Assembly (NCBI RefSeq): GCF_015356855.1 | Contig: NZ_ARXR01000023.1 | Coordinates: forward strand, 1 to 50,953 | Length of the DNA stretch: 50,953 bases | DNA from: Alloalcanivorax venustensis ISO4 | GTDB taxonomy: Bacteria > Pseudomonadota > Gammaproteobacteria > Pseudomonadales > Alcanivoracaceae | Direction: 5' to 3' | Part shown: positions 39,927 through 49,400 of the stretch, in pieces | Position numbering within the stretch: the first letter of the stretch is position 1 | Layout: each line of letters begins with the position of its first letter | Notes under the pieces: generated by a model | The model's input: the letters and a program-made list of their open reading frames with translations, nothing else | What the model was told of the DNA's origin: nothing | Databases searched by the model: none | Position numbers and translations under genes: made by a program

Positions 39927-40263
39927 ACGGTCGGTGTGGGGCAGGGCGGCGCTGCTGGCCGCGCTGATCGGTCTGGCCGGTTGCGACTATTCCGACGCGC
40001 CTCAGGCGGCGCCGCTGCGAATGCTCGCCGAACAGCCGGCCGACTATGACGGCGAACTGGTGACCACCGCCGGCACCGTGCGCCATTTCCAGGACCCGCT
40101 GCACTACTGGATCGAGGACGACGACTTGAACCGGGTGGCCCTGAAGCCGGTGGAAAACGTGGAAGCCCATCTGGGCAAGCGGGTACGCGTCACCGGCGTT
40201 TTCCACTACCAGGAAAACGCCGGCCGCGAAATCGAGCTGGAGTCGATCCGGGAAGAACCCTGA
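39916..40263 (+). CDS. Small lipoprotein with an OB-fold-like domain
   Basis: A 115-residue protein from the GTG at 39916, chosen because GGAGG lies 5 nt before it; ATG 39904 is a weaker alternative. The signal ends in a lipobox (LIGLAGC), giving a mature lipoprotein of about 90 residues with beta-rich sequence (GELVTTAGTVRHFQDP and GKRVRVTGVFHYQ) like tOB or YgiW-type OB folds. Function unknown. Its stop is followed immediately by the opposite saccharopine-dehydrogenase-like stop. Confidence 0.6.
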   Translation: MSARRSVWGRAALLAALIGLAGCDYSDAPQAAPLRMLAEQPADYDGELVTTAGTVRHFQDPLHYWIEDDDLNRVALKPVENVEAHLGKRVRVTGVFHYQENAGREIELESIREEP

Positions 40264-41442
40264 TCAGCCCTCGATCTGGAACTTCAGGCCGGCGTTGTCC
40301 ACCAGCCGCTTGATCAGCTTGTCACCGAACGCCGGCGCCGTGGTCCAGATGCCGCCGGCGGTATCGTCGGCGTCTTGCACCAGGCACAGGGCGCTCTCGG
40401 CGATCATCCGCGAGGTGGAGCCGTAGCCCGGGTCACGGTTGCCGGACACGCTGGCCTTCAACTGCCGGCCGTCGGCGGTCTCGCCGATAAACAGCACGTC
40501 GTAGAAGCCGTTTTCGCGCTCTTCCTTGCTCGGGCCTTCGCCGGGCTTGGGCGCGTCCTTACCGGACAGGGAGCGGTCGTTGGTCACCGCCTCGGCGGTG
40601 GCCTTGCCCTTCTCGCCGTGGCCGGTGAGGATCATCTCGTCGTACACGAACTGATCGCCGTAGGCGTGGCCCAGCAACTGGTTGGAGCGGTGCACGTTGC
40701 GGGTGTTGATGGTCGCCATCACGAACGGCGCCAGCCAGGTGTGCAGCTCGTCGTCGTAGACCGGCTCCCTCGGCTCCGGCTGCTCCGGGCCCTTGAAGCC
40801 CGGCGTCAGGGAAAACGGGTCGGTGAGCAGCTGGTAGATCTTCGGGTCCTTCTTGGCGGCCACCAGGGTCGCCTGCAGGCTGGCGGCGGTACCGCCGGAG
40901 AAGGTGCCCTTCATCTTGCGCACCCGGCCCTTCACGCGGGGCAGGTAGGCGCCCAGGTTCTCCTTGGCGTACTGCTGCAGGAAGTACACGCCCATATCGA
41001 ACGGGATAGAATCAAACCCGCAGGAAAACACGATCCGCGCGCCGCTCGCCTTGGCGGCCTCGCCGTGGGCGTCGATCATCTGGCGCATCCACGCCGGCTC
41101 GCCGCACAGATCCACATAGTCCGTACCGGTCTTGGCGCAGGCCGCCACCAGCGGCTCGCCGTACAGCTGGTACGGCCCCACCGTGGTCAGCACCACGCGG
41201 GTGCGCTTCGCCAGCGCCTCCAGGGTCTCCGGCTGGTCGGCGTCGGCGGTGATCAGCGGCACCGAATCCGGCACGCCGATTTCCTCGCGCACCGCCTTCA
41301 GCTTCTCCTCGCTGCGGCCTGCCATGGCCCACTTCACGTCGCCATCGGCGCCGTACTGCTGATGCAGATACTCCGCCACCAGCCGGCCGGTGAAGCCGCT
41401 GGCGCCGTACACCACGATGTCGAACTCTCTCCCGTTGCTCAT
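40264..41442 (-). CDS. Saccharopine dehydrogenase-like NAD(P)-binding oxidoreductase
   Basis: A 392-residue protein with an N-terminal Rossmann motif (VVYGASGFTGRLVAEYL) and the overall pattern of saccharopine-dehydrogenase-like proteins and mycobacterial trans-acting enoyl reductases. The DYVDLCGEPAWMRQMIDAHG block is characteristic of that family. Substrate unknown; a role in lipid metabolism is possible by analogy. ATG 41442 is chosen over a TTG at 41451. A decayed copy of its first ~26 codons lies 4,320 bases away at 45691-45767. Confidence 0.8.
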   Translation of the reverse strand: MSNGREFDIVVYGASGFTGRLVAEYLHQQYGADGDVKWAMAGRSEEKLKAVREEIGVPDSVPLITADADQPETLEALAKRTRVVLTTVGPYQLYGEPLVAACAKTGTDYVDLCGEPAWMRQMIDAHGEAAKASGARIVFSCGFDSIPFDMGVYFLQQYAKENLGAYLPRVKGRVRKMKGTFSGGTAASLQATLVAAKKDPKIYQLLTDPFSLTPGFKGPEQPEPREPVYDDELHTWLAPFVMATINTRNVHRSNQLLGHAYGDQFVYDEMILTGHGEKGKATAEAVTNDRSLSGKDAPKPGEGPSKEERENGFYDVLFIGETADGRQLKASVSGNRDPGYGSTSRMIAESALCLVQDADDTAGGIWTTAPAFGDKLIKRLVDNAGLKFQIEG

Positions 41443-41562
41443 AATCGGCAATCCGTTCTGTTGCGAATGATGCGCCTACTATAGAGCCCGTGCCGCGCCC
41501 CTGGGCAGGGTGGGGAACGGCCTTTTTATGGGCAAGAGAGTCATGGCGCGGCGTGTACTCTT

Positions 41563-41580
41563 ATCCCCAGGTTGGGGGAT
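41563..41580. promoter_or_regulatory. Palindromic operator ATCCCC-N6-GGGGAT, copy 1
   Basis: A perfect 6-bp inverted repeat with a 6-base spacer, 56 nt before the first LuxR-type gene. A good -10 candidate (TTAGGATAAT, 41601-41610) would place the palindrome centre near -45, a position used by LuxR-type activators. An identical half-site pattern recurs at 43860-43877. Confidence 0.6.
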
Positions 41581-41636
41581 GCGCCGCGGACCGCCGGTGT
41601 TTAGGATAATTCCGGATCACTGATAAGGGGAATAAG

Positions 41637-42593
41637 GTGGCCGGCGAACCGGACCTGACAAAGGTGCTCGATAGCATATATTTCGCGCCGCATGGAGGAA
41701 GCGGATGGTGCGACTGCCTGAACCTGATTTGTGAGCTTGTGCGCGGTGATGCTGCACGGCTTCTGAGAATAGACAAGCAAACCGAACAAGTGGTCGCCGA
41801 GCTTCCGGGCCAGAATCTGGCCGGGCAAGCAGGTGATTCGGATTTTCAGGATGCAAATAGTGGCGCACTCCATGGCCGTTTCGTCGCGGATGGCCTGGTG
41901 GTCGAGCTGAAGGTTCAACGTGTCGGCGAAGGCGACCCCTTCACTCCACGGGACCGGAGCGTTCTTGATGAACTGATGCCACATATCGCCCGTGCGTTAC
42001 GACAGGACGGCGCTTCCAGATTACTGATGGACCGGCACGCCGCCGTGAGCAGGCCCAACCAGGGCGCTCTGTTACTGCTCAATGTCCAACAGGAAGTCGT
42101 GTTTGTTTCTACCCGGGCCAAGGACTGGCTCTCGCAAACGAGCCGCATGACATTAAGAGACAACCATTTGTATCTATCCGGTTATAAGAAGCAAACGGAA
42201 TTCTCGGATCTGGTTCGTTACTGTATGGGTCAAAGAGGCTCCGGCATGATGGCACTGCCGGAAAAGACCGGTGTCGTGCGTTTGCTGGTCAGTTTCGAGG
42301 AAGCCGGAATTGATGGGATTTTCGAGTCGAATGGTCTGATTGCTGTTTTTATTCTGGCTATCGATAGTGAAGACATAGACGACGAGGGCGCCATTGCTCG
42401 TTGGTTGGGACTAACGGAACAAGAAGCACGCATTGCGACACGGATTGCTCAAGGGGGCCGTCCGGCGGACATTGCCGCTGCATTGGGTGTGTCTTTGCAT
42501 ACCGTTCGTCACCATCTTAAAAACATTTACCGCAAGACCGGTACTCACTCTCAATCGCAACTTACCGCCATGGTGCTGAATCTGCCGCTTTGA
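41637..42593 (+). CDS. LuxR-type HTH regulator, first of a paralogous pair
   Basis: A 318-residue regulator with a C-terminal LuxR/GerE helix-turn-helix (about residues 255-318: LGLTEQEARIATRIAQGG, then IAAALGVSLHTVRHHLKNIY). The N-terminal region lacks the acyl-homoserine-lactone domain residues or a response-regulator Asp pocket, and begins with a VLDSIYFAPHGGSGW motif shared with the next gene. GTG 41637 follows AAGGGGAATAA. Base composition is visibly less GC-rich than the flanks. The signal it senses is unknown. Confidence 0.8.
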   Translation: MAGEPDLTKVLDSIYFAPHGGSGWCDCLNLICELVRGDAARLLRIDKQTEQVVAELPGQNLAGQAGDSDFQDANSGALHGRFVADGLVVELKVQRVGEGDPFTPRDRSVLDELMPHIARALRQDGASRLLMDRHAAVSRPNQGALLLLNVQQEVVFVSTRAKDWLSQTSRMTLRDNHLYLSGYKKQTEFSDLVRYCMGQRGSGMMALPEKTGVVRLLVSFEEAGIDGIFESNGLIAVFILAIDSEDIDDEGAIARWLGLTEQEARIATRIAQGGRPADIAAALGVSLHTVRHHLKNIYRKTGTHSQSQLTAMVLNLPL

Positions 42594-42668
42594 AGGTGAC
42601 AATATAAACGGCTTCTGGTTATTTGTTCTCTGGGGAGATGATAACCAATGAGGGTTCAGGGAGGGATA

Positions 42669-43841
42669 ATGAACAATACGCGTGGGCTTTTGGCGTCGGA
42701 GCGCTTGCTGGATCAACTTTACTTCGCGCCTTACGAGGTGTCCGGCTGGCACGGGTTCCTTAAAGAAATGGTTCGCCAGTCGGGTAGTCGGTCGGCCCGA
42801 CTATTGGTAATGAATCAACAAGCGGATCAGGTGTATTCAGGTGTTCAGGTCAACACTGACGATAAGGCCCATAAAGCCTTTGTGGATCACTTCGTCAATT
42901 TGTGTCCCTGGCGCCCGGGGCTGGCCCATCTGCCGCCGGGTAAGTTCTATTCTTCTTACCTGGACGGCATCTGCGACCAGAAAACCTTCTACCGTTCCGA
43001 ATTTTTTAACGACTGGGCCAAAGAGCTTGATATTCACCATGGCGCCAGCGGCACGGTCTGGCAGTTCGAGGGCCAGACTATTCAGATGTTTTTTCAGCGG
43101 ACAGGCGGTCAGGGCCATTTCAGACGTTATGAAACCGATGCCTTCAATGCTTTGGCACCGCATATTCGCCGTGCTCTTCGACTGGAAGCCATAATCCATC
43201 AGCAAAAGCAGAAACAGGGGTATTTGGAGCATACGGGCCGCTTCAGCGCTTTCATACTGCTTGATGCCAATCAGCGTGCGGTACACGTTTCCGAGGCCGC
43301 GTGGCGTCATATCCAAGATAATCCACACGCTCTTCGTCTTGGCAAAAGGGTGTTATTGCAGAACGGCGAGGCACAGCAGAGGCTGGATTTCCTTTTGAAG
43401 GCCTCTTTCGCCGGTGGCACGGCGGGCGCGCCGGTGACGGGAGGCGTCATTGCCTTGCCGCGCCCGGAACGGTCGCCATTGTTGCTGCAGGTCGTCCCCT
43501 TGCATCCCGATGCCGACAGGCCACTGATGCCGGTACCGGCCCATGCCGCCCTCTATCTGGTGGATGGTGACGCGGAGCCTGAATTCGACACTAAAAAACT
43601 GGCGAACCTGCTCGGCCTCACGCAGGCGGAGGCGGAGATCGCCGCCTTGGTAGCCGGTGGGCAGACCGCCGCGAAGATCGCGTCTTTCCGTCGGGTGTCG
43701 CTGCATACCGTGCGAAGTCAGATCAAGAGCATCTACTTTAAAACGGATGTGTCCAGCCAGGCGCAACTCACCCGATTGGTGAAAGCGTTACCGGCCACCC
43801 GCGACCGGCAGGGGCGCTCGAGAACGCCGTTTCTGTCTTGA
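42669..43841 (+). CDS. LuxR-type HTH regulator, second of a paralogous pair
   Basis: A 390-residue regulator. The N-terminal LLDQLYFAPYEVSGWHGFL is clearly homologous to the first gene's VLDSIYFAPHGGSGW start, and the C-terminal LuxR/GerE domain (LGLTQAEAEIAALVAGGQTA, then VSLHTVRSQIKSIYFKTDVS) aligns with it as well. The middle, longer part (LAPHIRRAL onward) resembles the sensor region of other standalone LuxR regulators. ATG 42669 follows GGGAGGG. Shared ancestry suggests tandem duplication, with possible cross-regulation through the ATCCCC-N6-GGGGAT sites. Confidence 0.8.
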   Translation: MNNTRGLLASERLLDQLYFAPYEVSGWHGFLKEMVRQSGSRSARLLVMNQQADQVYSGVQVNTDDKAHKAFVDHFVNLCPWRPGLAHLPPGKFYSSYLDGICDQKTFYRSEFFNDWAKELDIHHGASGTVWQFEGQTIQMFFQRTGGQGHFRRYETDAFNALAPHIRRALRLEAIIHQQKQKQGYLEHTGRFSAFILLDANQRAVHVSEAAWRHIQDNPHALRLGKRVLLQNGEAQQRLDFLLKASFAGGTAGAPVTGGVIALPRPERSPLLLQVVPLHPDADRPLMPVPAHAALYLVDGDAEPEFDTKKLANLLGLTQAEAEIAALVAGGQTAAKIASFRRVSLHTVRSQIKSIYFKTDVSSQAQLTRLVKALPATRDRQGRSRTPFLS

Positions 43842-43859
43842 TCGGTGGCAGCCGGTTGT

Positions 43860-43877
43860 ATCCCCCATCTTGGGGAT
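43860..43877. promoter_or_regulatory. Palindromic operator ATCCCC-N6-GGGGAT, copy 2
   Basis: The same 18-base palindrome as 41563-41580, again flanked by TAT before and G-C-rich GCGC after, 64 nt before the lipoprotein start. It follows the second LuxR gene by 18 nt, so the lipoprotein has its own promoter. Confidence 0.6.
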
Positions 43878-43941
43878 GTGCGCTTCAGTCGCAGATGATT
43901 AGCTAGTGCTCTCGAACTTGTTTGATAGTACTGGAGGAATC

Positions 43942-45606
43942 ATGAATACCTTGAAGCTCACTGCATTGGCTTGTGCCGTGGCGTTGACTGGTTGTGGTGG
44001 TGGATCTTCGTCGGACGGTGGCTCAGACGCGCCCGCCGAAAATGCAAGAACGGGCGTCTTCACCGATAGCGCGGTGGCGGGAATCAATTACCGGACCTCG
44101 CCGGGCAACAGGAGCGGTAGCACCAACGCTCTAGGCGAATACGATTATGTCGACGGCGACACCGTCACGTTTATGATCGGCGGCATTCCCTTGCCTTCGG
44201 TACCGGCGACCGGCCGGGTCACTCCCGCCGACATGGCCAGCGACGAACAGCCGGATCAGGTCACCAATATCCTGCGCCTTTTACAGTCGCTGGATCAGGA
44301 CGGTGATCCGGATAACGGGATTACCATCCCGGGTCAGACCCACACGGACCTGGCAAACGCTCAATTGGATTTGGCTCAGCCAGCCGCCTCGTTCGAGACC
44401 GCTTATGATTCCGAAGTAAGGTCGCAAACCAATTCGGATCTGGTCAGTGCCGAGGATGCGGAGACCCATTTCAATGAGTCTCAACAGGCTGACCTGCGTG
44501 GCAGCTGGGTATTCGTTGAACCCGCCGGAGAAAGCAGCAACGGAAAAGGGCCCGACGGTGAAGAGATCAACGTTCTCACCTTCATGCACGGCGGCCGTTA
44601 TATCGTCGCGCACAAATACGGCAATGACGACCAGGGCGCGGCGACCGCCGAATGGGGCTTTTATGACTGGAATCCGCAAAGCGGCGACGTGTCCTTCGAG
44701 GTGGTCGGTGATTCCGATGCGTCGGGAGGTATTTGCGGCGACGACACCTTCTGTTCGGATACCATCAATCTGGTGGGTGATGAGCTGGTTCTAGGTAGCG
44801 AGGAGGAGGCCACCACCGCTTTCCAGGCAGTTAAAAATGAGGGCAACGACTATGTTGGCGCTTGGTATCTGCCGGAAGACGTGGGATTCAATGTTCTAAC
44901 GATCCTGGATGGCAGCCATTACGTGGTCGCGCATTCCGATAACCAGGACGTATATACCGGCGACAATCTGACCCCGACATCGTCCGAGTGGGGCACGTAT
45001 TCCATCACCAATGATCAGTTCCAGGTAAACGGTGTCGAAACCGAAACCGATGGCCCGGGCGGCTTGTACGACGCCAGCAATTCCGGTGCTCCCGGCGCCA
45101 GCGCCACGGTGGAAGCAACCCCGTATGGCGATCTGGGCATGGCTTTCGACGCGGAGGACGTCATTACCTTCGGGCGGATAGGCCGTTTCAGCGTGGAACT
45201 GCGGGATCTTGTCGGCAACCGTAGCGTCGCCGTGGTGGAGCGTTCCGAGCAGGGTTTCGAAGAGGGAATGAGCGCTGATTTCACCATTGAACTGGTCGGT
45301 GAGGGAGACAGCGCCGATGTGTCCCTGAACGGTGATGGCAGTGGCACGATGACGTTCTCCCCCGGTACCCAGGATCAAGAGACAAGCACCATCGACGCGC
45401 CCTGGACTACCACGGACAGCGGGACCCTGCGCTTCACGGAAAGCCTGGACGATGAGTCCACGGGCTCATGGACGATGGTAAAGGTCAATAACGGTAAGGA
45501 TGTACTTGTTGATTTTCGTCATGTGGATGGGACCACGGAGAGCCTGCTGGGCTTCTTCATCAGCGATTTTGTTCTTCCCGCTGAACCGGTCAGTTCCGCT
45601 CAGTAA
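43942..45606 (+). CDS. Secreted lipoprotein of the LuxR island
   Basis: A 554-residue predicted lipoprotein: signal with lipobox ALTGC followed by GGGSSSDGG. The N-terminal domain has the pattern VFTDSAVAGINYRTSPGNRS, then GALGEYDYVDGD-like beta segments and IGGIPLPSVPATGRVTPADM, seen in many uncharacterised secreted proteins of marine gammaproteobacteria. Two related blocks follow, each with a FMHGGRYIVAHKY or ILDGSHYVVAHSD motif and a SEWGTYSI- or AEWGFYDW-type turn, suggesting internal duplication. ATG 43942 follows CTGGAGGAA. Function unknown; likely target of the LuxR pair. Confidence 0.7.
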   Translation: MNTLKLTALACAVALTGCGGGSSSDGGSDAPAENARTGVFTDSAVAGINYRTSPGNRSGSTNALGEYDYVDGDTVTFMIGGIPLPSVPATGRVTPADMASDEQPDQVTNILRLLQSLDQDGDPDNGITIPGQTHTDLANAQLDLAQPAASFETAYDSEVRSQTNSDLVSAEDAETHFNESQQADLRGSWVFVEPAGESSNGKGPDGEEINVLTFMHGGRYIVAHKYGNDDQGAATAEWGFYDWNPQSGDVSFEVVGDSDASGGICGDDTFCSDTINLVGDELVLGSEEEATTAFQAVKNEGNDYVGAWYLPEDVGFNVLTILDGSHYVVAHSDNQDVYTGDNLTPTSSEWGTYSITNDQFQVNGVETETDGPGGLYDASNSGAPGASATVEATPYGDLGMAFDAEDVITFGRIGRFSVELRDLVGNRSVAVVERSEQGFEEGMSADFTIELVGEGDSADVSLNGDGSGTMTFSPGTQDQETSTIDAPWTTTDSGTLRFTESLDDESTGSWTMVKVNNGKDVLVDFRHVDGTTESLLGFFISDFVLPAEPVSSAQ

Positions 45607-45608
45607 GA

Positions 45609-45642
45609 AAAGACAGGGGAGCGGAAACGCTCCCCTGTCTTT
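45609..45642 (+). terminator. Rho-independent terminator after the island lipoprotein
   Basis: A 15-bp stem (AAAGACAGGGGAGCG / CGCTCCCCTGTCTTT) with a GAAA tetraloop begins 2 nt after the stop codon. The T run is short. Confidence 0.8.
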
Positions 45643-45690
45643 CTGAAATCCCACGACCAACTCGTTAAGAGCCCCACCGCTGTCAGCACC

Positions 45691-45768
45691 ATCCGCCACC
45701 AGCTGACCCGTTAAGCTGCTGTCGCGGTACACCACGATGTCGAATTCTCTCCCGTTGCTCATAATCGA
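45691..45768 (-). pseudogene. Decayed 5' fragment of the saccharopine-dehydrogenase-like gene
   Basis: On the minus strand this encodes MSNGREFDIVVYRDSSLTGQ and then LVADGAD, against MSNGREFDIVVYGASGFTGR and LVAEYL in the true gene at 41442. The DNA is near-identical over 41371-41447 and 45691-45767, always at an offset of 4,320 bases and in the same orientation. The Rossmann GASGFTG motif is destroyed and no downstream part survives, so it is a non-functional remnant. Confidence 0.8.
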
Positions 45769-46103
45769 AAGTAATCTTAACTGGCCGGATCATTGTCCCC
45801 GACGGGGATTTTGATGGTGTTGTTGATGCCCTCTCAACTCATATTGATCTCTCACGCCAAGAAAAAGGCTGCTTGAAGTTTGAAGTCACTCAAAGCGCTG
45901 AGCACAACAACACCTTTATTGTGTACGAGATATTTGCCGATAAGGCCGCGTTTCAGCGCCGCCAGGAATGTGTCCGTGATTCAGCCTGGGGGGCGGATAT
46001 CAGCGAACTCAGAGCGGCATTACGAGATGGGAGAAAGAATCATGAAAGTTCACTATTTGGAGATCGTATCCGAGGATGTGGATGCGGTATGCAAAGCGTA
46101 TGA
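45765..46103 (+). pseudogene. Antibiotic-biosynthesis-monooxygenase (ABM) family gene without a start codon
   Basis: The frame reads VILTGRIIVPDGDFDGVVDAL, then GCLKFEVTQSAEHNNTFIVY and IFADKAAFQRRQ, a good ABM-domain pattern from its first strand onward. No ATG, GTG or TTG precedes it: the coding similarity starts exactly where the saccharopine-dehydrogenase fragment ends. Only a TTG at 45873, inside the domain, could initiate. The 3' end overlaps the VOC gene by about 60 bases and turns Cys/Gly-rich, which hints at a second lesion. I judge it a 5'-truncated pseudogene. Confidence 0.6.
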
Positions 46104-46386
46104 GGCTGCTCACGGCGTCAGATTTGGTGAGCCGGACGAACTACTCGGTGGCGCCAGAACCTGCACCTTGGCCGATGGATCGATTGTCGGCGTGAGAGGG
46201 CCGCTGCGAAGCACGGAGGCGCCGGTGGTTCGCCCCTATTGGCTGGTGGAGGATATTGATCAGGCCGTAGTCGACGTTGAGGCCGCGGGGGCCAAGATCG
46301 CCATGGCGCCGACGGAAATCCCCGGCAAGGGCAAGTTTGCCATTTATATTCTTGGTGGCAATGACCACGGGCTTTGGCAAGTTTAG
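46042..46386 (+). CDS. VOC (glyoxalase/bleomycin-resistance) superfamily protein
   Basis: A 114-residue single-module protein. The strand MKVHYLEIVSEDVDAVCKAY, the paired AAGAKIAMAPTEIPGKGKFA segment and the closing ILGGNDHGLWQ are typical of VOC proteins, with possible metal ligands His 4 and the terminal region. Substrate unknown. AGAAAGAA precedes ATG 46042. It probably formed an operon with the ABM gene now broken upstream. Confidence 0.8.
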   Translation: MKVHYLEIVSEDVDAVCKAYEAAHGVRFGEPDELLGGARTCTLADGSIVGVRGPLRSTEAPVVRPYWLVEDIDQAVVDVEAAGAKIAMAPTEIPGKGKFAIYILGGNDHGLWQV

Positions 46387-46436
46387 GGGCCTCTGGTATC
46401 CCGCCGGGTGGCTGGCGCCACCCTTTCGCGAGCGAG
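46386..46436. repeat. Partial REP-like repeat
   Basis: GGGGCCTCTGGTATCCCGCC then GGGTGGCTGGCGCCACCCTT and TCGCGAGCGAGCC. The first block matches the centre of the 31561 element with one change. It lies between the VOC and dnaE2 stop codons. Confidence 0.55.
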
Positions 46437-46450
46437 CCATTCTCTTTTCG

Positions 46451-49400
46451 TTATTTGAAGTCTCTTGAGCGGACGATCAGTTCGTTGAGGGCATCGCTGG
46501 TGTCGTCGAGGCGGCCGGCCATCAGGTGGACGATACCTTCGGGGCTGATTTCTACGGTGCCGGTGACGGTGACCATCGGGCTTTTCAGCAGCACGGTGCG
46601 GAAGCGTTCCTGGATGGCGCTCCAGACCACCACATTGGTGTTGCCGGTTTCGTCTTCCAGGGTCATGAACAGGGTGCCTTTGGCGGAGCCGGGGCGTTGC
46701 CGGTTGGTGACCAGGCCGGCGACGCGCACCACCTGGCCGGGTCGCGCGCGTTTCAGGTCCTTGGCGCGGTAACCGCGTTTGAAGCGGGGCAGGTGGCGGA
46801 CCAGGGCCATGGGGTGCTTGCCCAGGCTGACGCCCAGGTGGCGGTAGTCTTCGATCAGGGTGGTGTATTCCGAGGGGGCGTCCAGGTAGACGCCGTCGTG
46901 GTCGCCCTGGGTGCCGTCTTCGAGCAGCGGGCGCTGGCCTTCCAGGCCCTGGACGTCCCAGTGGGCCTGGTGGCGGTGGCCGCTGAGGCCGCGCAGGGCG
47001 TTGCCGGCCACCAGGGCTTCGCGTTCGCGCTGGCCGAGCCGGGCGCGGCGGCAGAGGTCGCCGACGCCGGTGAAGGGCGCTTCGGCGCGGGCCTGGACCA
47101 GGCGCTGCGCGGCCTCCGGGTTGAAGCCTTTGATTTGGCACAAGCCCAGGCGCAGGGCCGGTTGCACGCCGAGCTTCTCGCGCTGAAGCTCTTCCAGGCT
47201 GTGGTCCCAGTGGCTGTGGCGGGCGTCCACCGGGCGTATTTCGATGCCATGGCGGCGCGCGTCCTGGAGGATCTGCGAGGGCGAGTAGAAGCCCATCGGC
47301 AGGCTGTTGAGCAGGCCGCAGTAGAAGGCGCTGGTGTGGTGGCGCTTGAGCCAGGCGGACACGTACACCAGCAGCGCGAAGCTGGCGGAGTGGGATTCCG
47401 GGAAGCCGTAACCGCCGAAGCCTTTCATCTGCTCGAACAGGCGGCGTGCGTAGTCGCCGCTGTAGCCGTTGGCGCGCATGCCGTCGATCACCCGGGCTTC
47501 GAATTCCATCAGTTCGCCGCTTTTGCCCCAGCGCGCCATGGCGCGGCGCAGGCGGTCGGCCTCGCCGCCGGAAAAGCCCGCCGCCACCATCACCAGCTTG
47601 ATCACTTGTTCCTGGAAAATGGGCACGCCCAGGGTGCGCTCGAGCACCGCTCTGACTTTGGCGTCCGGGTAGTCGGTTTCTTCCAGGCCGTCCCGGCGGC
47701 GCAGGTAGGGGTGCACCATGTCGCCCTGGATCGGGCCGGGGCGCACGATCGCCACTTCCACCACCAGGTCGTAGAACTTGCGCGGCCGCAGGCGCGGCAG
47801 CATGTTCATCTGGGCGCGGGATTCCACCTGGAACACGCCCAGGCTGTCGCCCTTGCAGAGCATGTCGTAGGTGGCCTCGTCGCCGGCGGGGATGTCCTGC
47901 ATGGCCAGCGGGCGGCCCCGGTAGCCCTGCACCAGGTCCAGGGTTTTGCGGATCGCGGTGAGCATGCCCAGGGCCAGCACGTCCACCTTCATCAGGCCCA
48001 GGGATTCCAGGTCGTCCTTGTCCCACTGGATCAGGGTGCGGTCGGGCATCGCCGCGTTTTCCACCGGCACCAGAGTGTGCACCGGGTCGCGGGTGATCAC
48101 GAAGCCGCCCACGTGCTGGGACAAGTGACGCGGGAAGCCCACCAGCTCCTGCACCAGTTCCCGGTAGTGGCGGCCCAGGGTGGAGCCGCCCAGGCCCACT
48201 TCCCGGAACCGTTCCACCAGGGCGTCGGGCTTGTCCCACCAGGCCAGGTTGCTGCTCAGCCGTTCGATGATGTCCATGTCCACGCCCAGGGCGCGGCCCA
48301 CGTCGCGCACCGCCGAGCGGGTGCGGTAGTGAATCACGGTGGCGGCCAGAGCGGCGCGGTCACGGCCGTATTTGCGGTAGAGGTACTGCATCACTTCTTC
48401 GCGGCGTTCGTGCTCGAAGTCCACGTCGATGTCCGGCGGCTCGTCCCGCTCCTGGGAGATAAAGCGCTCAAACAGAAGCTGGCTGCGGCCCGGGTCCACC
48501 TCGGTGACGCCCAGGCAGTAGCACACCGCGGAGTTGGCCGCCGAGCCGCGCCCCTGGCAGAGGATGCCCTGGCCACGGGCGAAGGCGACGATGTCGTGCA
48601 CGGTGAGGAAGTAGTGCGCGTAGCCGAGCTGGCGGATCAGCCCCAGCTCCTTGTCCACCAGGGCGCGCACCCGGTCCGGTACGCCGTCCGGGTAGCGGGC
48701 TTCGGCGCCCTGGTGGGCGAGGGCGGCGAGATAGTCGTCGGCGTTCTGGCCCGGCGGCACCACTTCTTCCGGGTACTGGTAGCGGATTTCGTCCATTTCG
48801 AAGTGGCATTGCTCGGCGATCCAGGCGGCTTCTTCCAGCAGCGCCGGCGGGTAGATCCCGGCCAGCCGGTCCAGGCCGCGCAGGTGGCGCTGGTCGTTCT
48901 GGAACCGTCGCCGGCCCAGGTCGCGCACCGTGGTGTTCAGGCGCAGGGCGGTGAGCAGCTCCTGCAGGCGCTGGCGCTCCGGCCGGTGGTAGTGGACGTC
49001 GTTGGCGGCGGTCATGGCCAGCCCGAAGCGGTCCGCCAGCTGATAGCAGTAGCGGTAGTGCAGGGCGTCGTTGCGGTCCTGGAGCAGCTCGCAGGCCAGC
49101 CACAGGCGCTCGCCGAAGTGCGCCTTGAGCAGGGCGGCGTGGTGTTCGTCGCGGTCGTCGCCGGCGGGCAGCCACAGGCACAGGGCATTGCGGTCGATGC
49201 GCGTCAGGTCCTGCCAGTGCAGCCGGTAGTGGCCCTTCTCCGCGCGGCGGCGGCCGCGGGTGATCAGCGTGGCGATCTCGCCGTAGGCCTGGCGGTCGCG
49301 GGCCAGCAGCACCAGGCGCAGTTCGCCCCGGTCCTGGTGCAGGCGGAAGTGGCTGCCCACGATCAGCCGGAAATCCAGCGTGCGGCCTTCGTCCTCCAGG

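Noticed and set aside
45466-45762. Possible 98-residue minus-strand gene starting MSNGREFDIVVY
   Set aside because: Only the first ~26 codons have homology; the remainder is antisense of the lipoprotein gene and terminator, so it is a fragment, not a gene.
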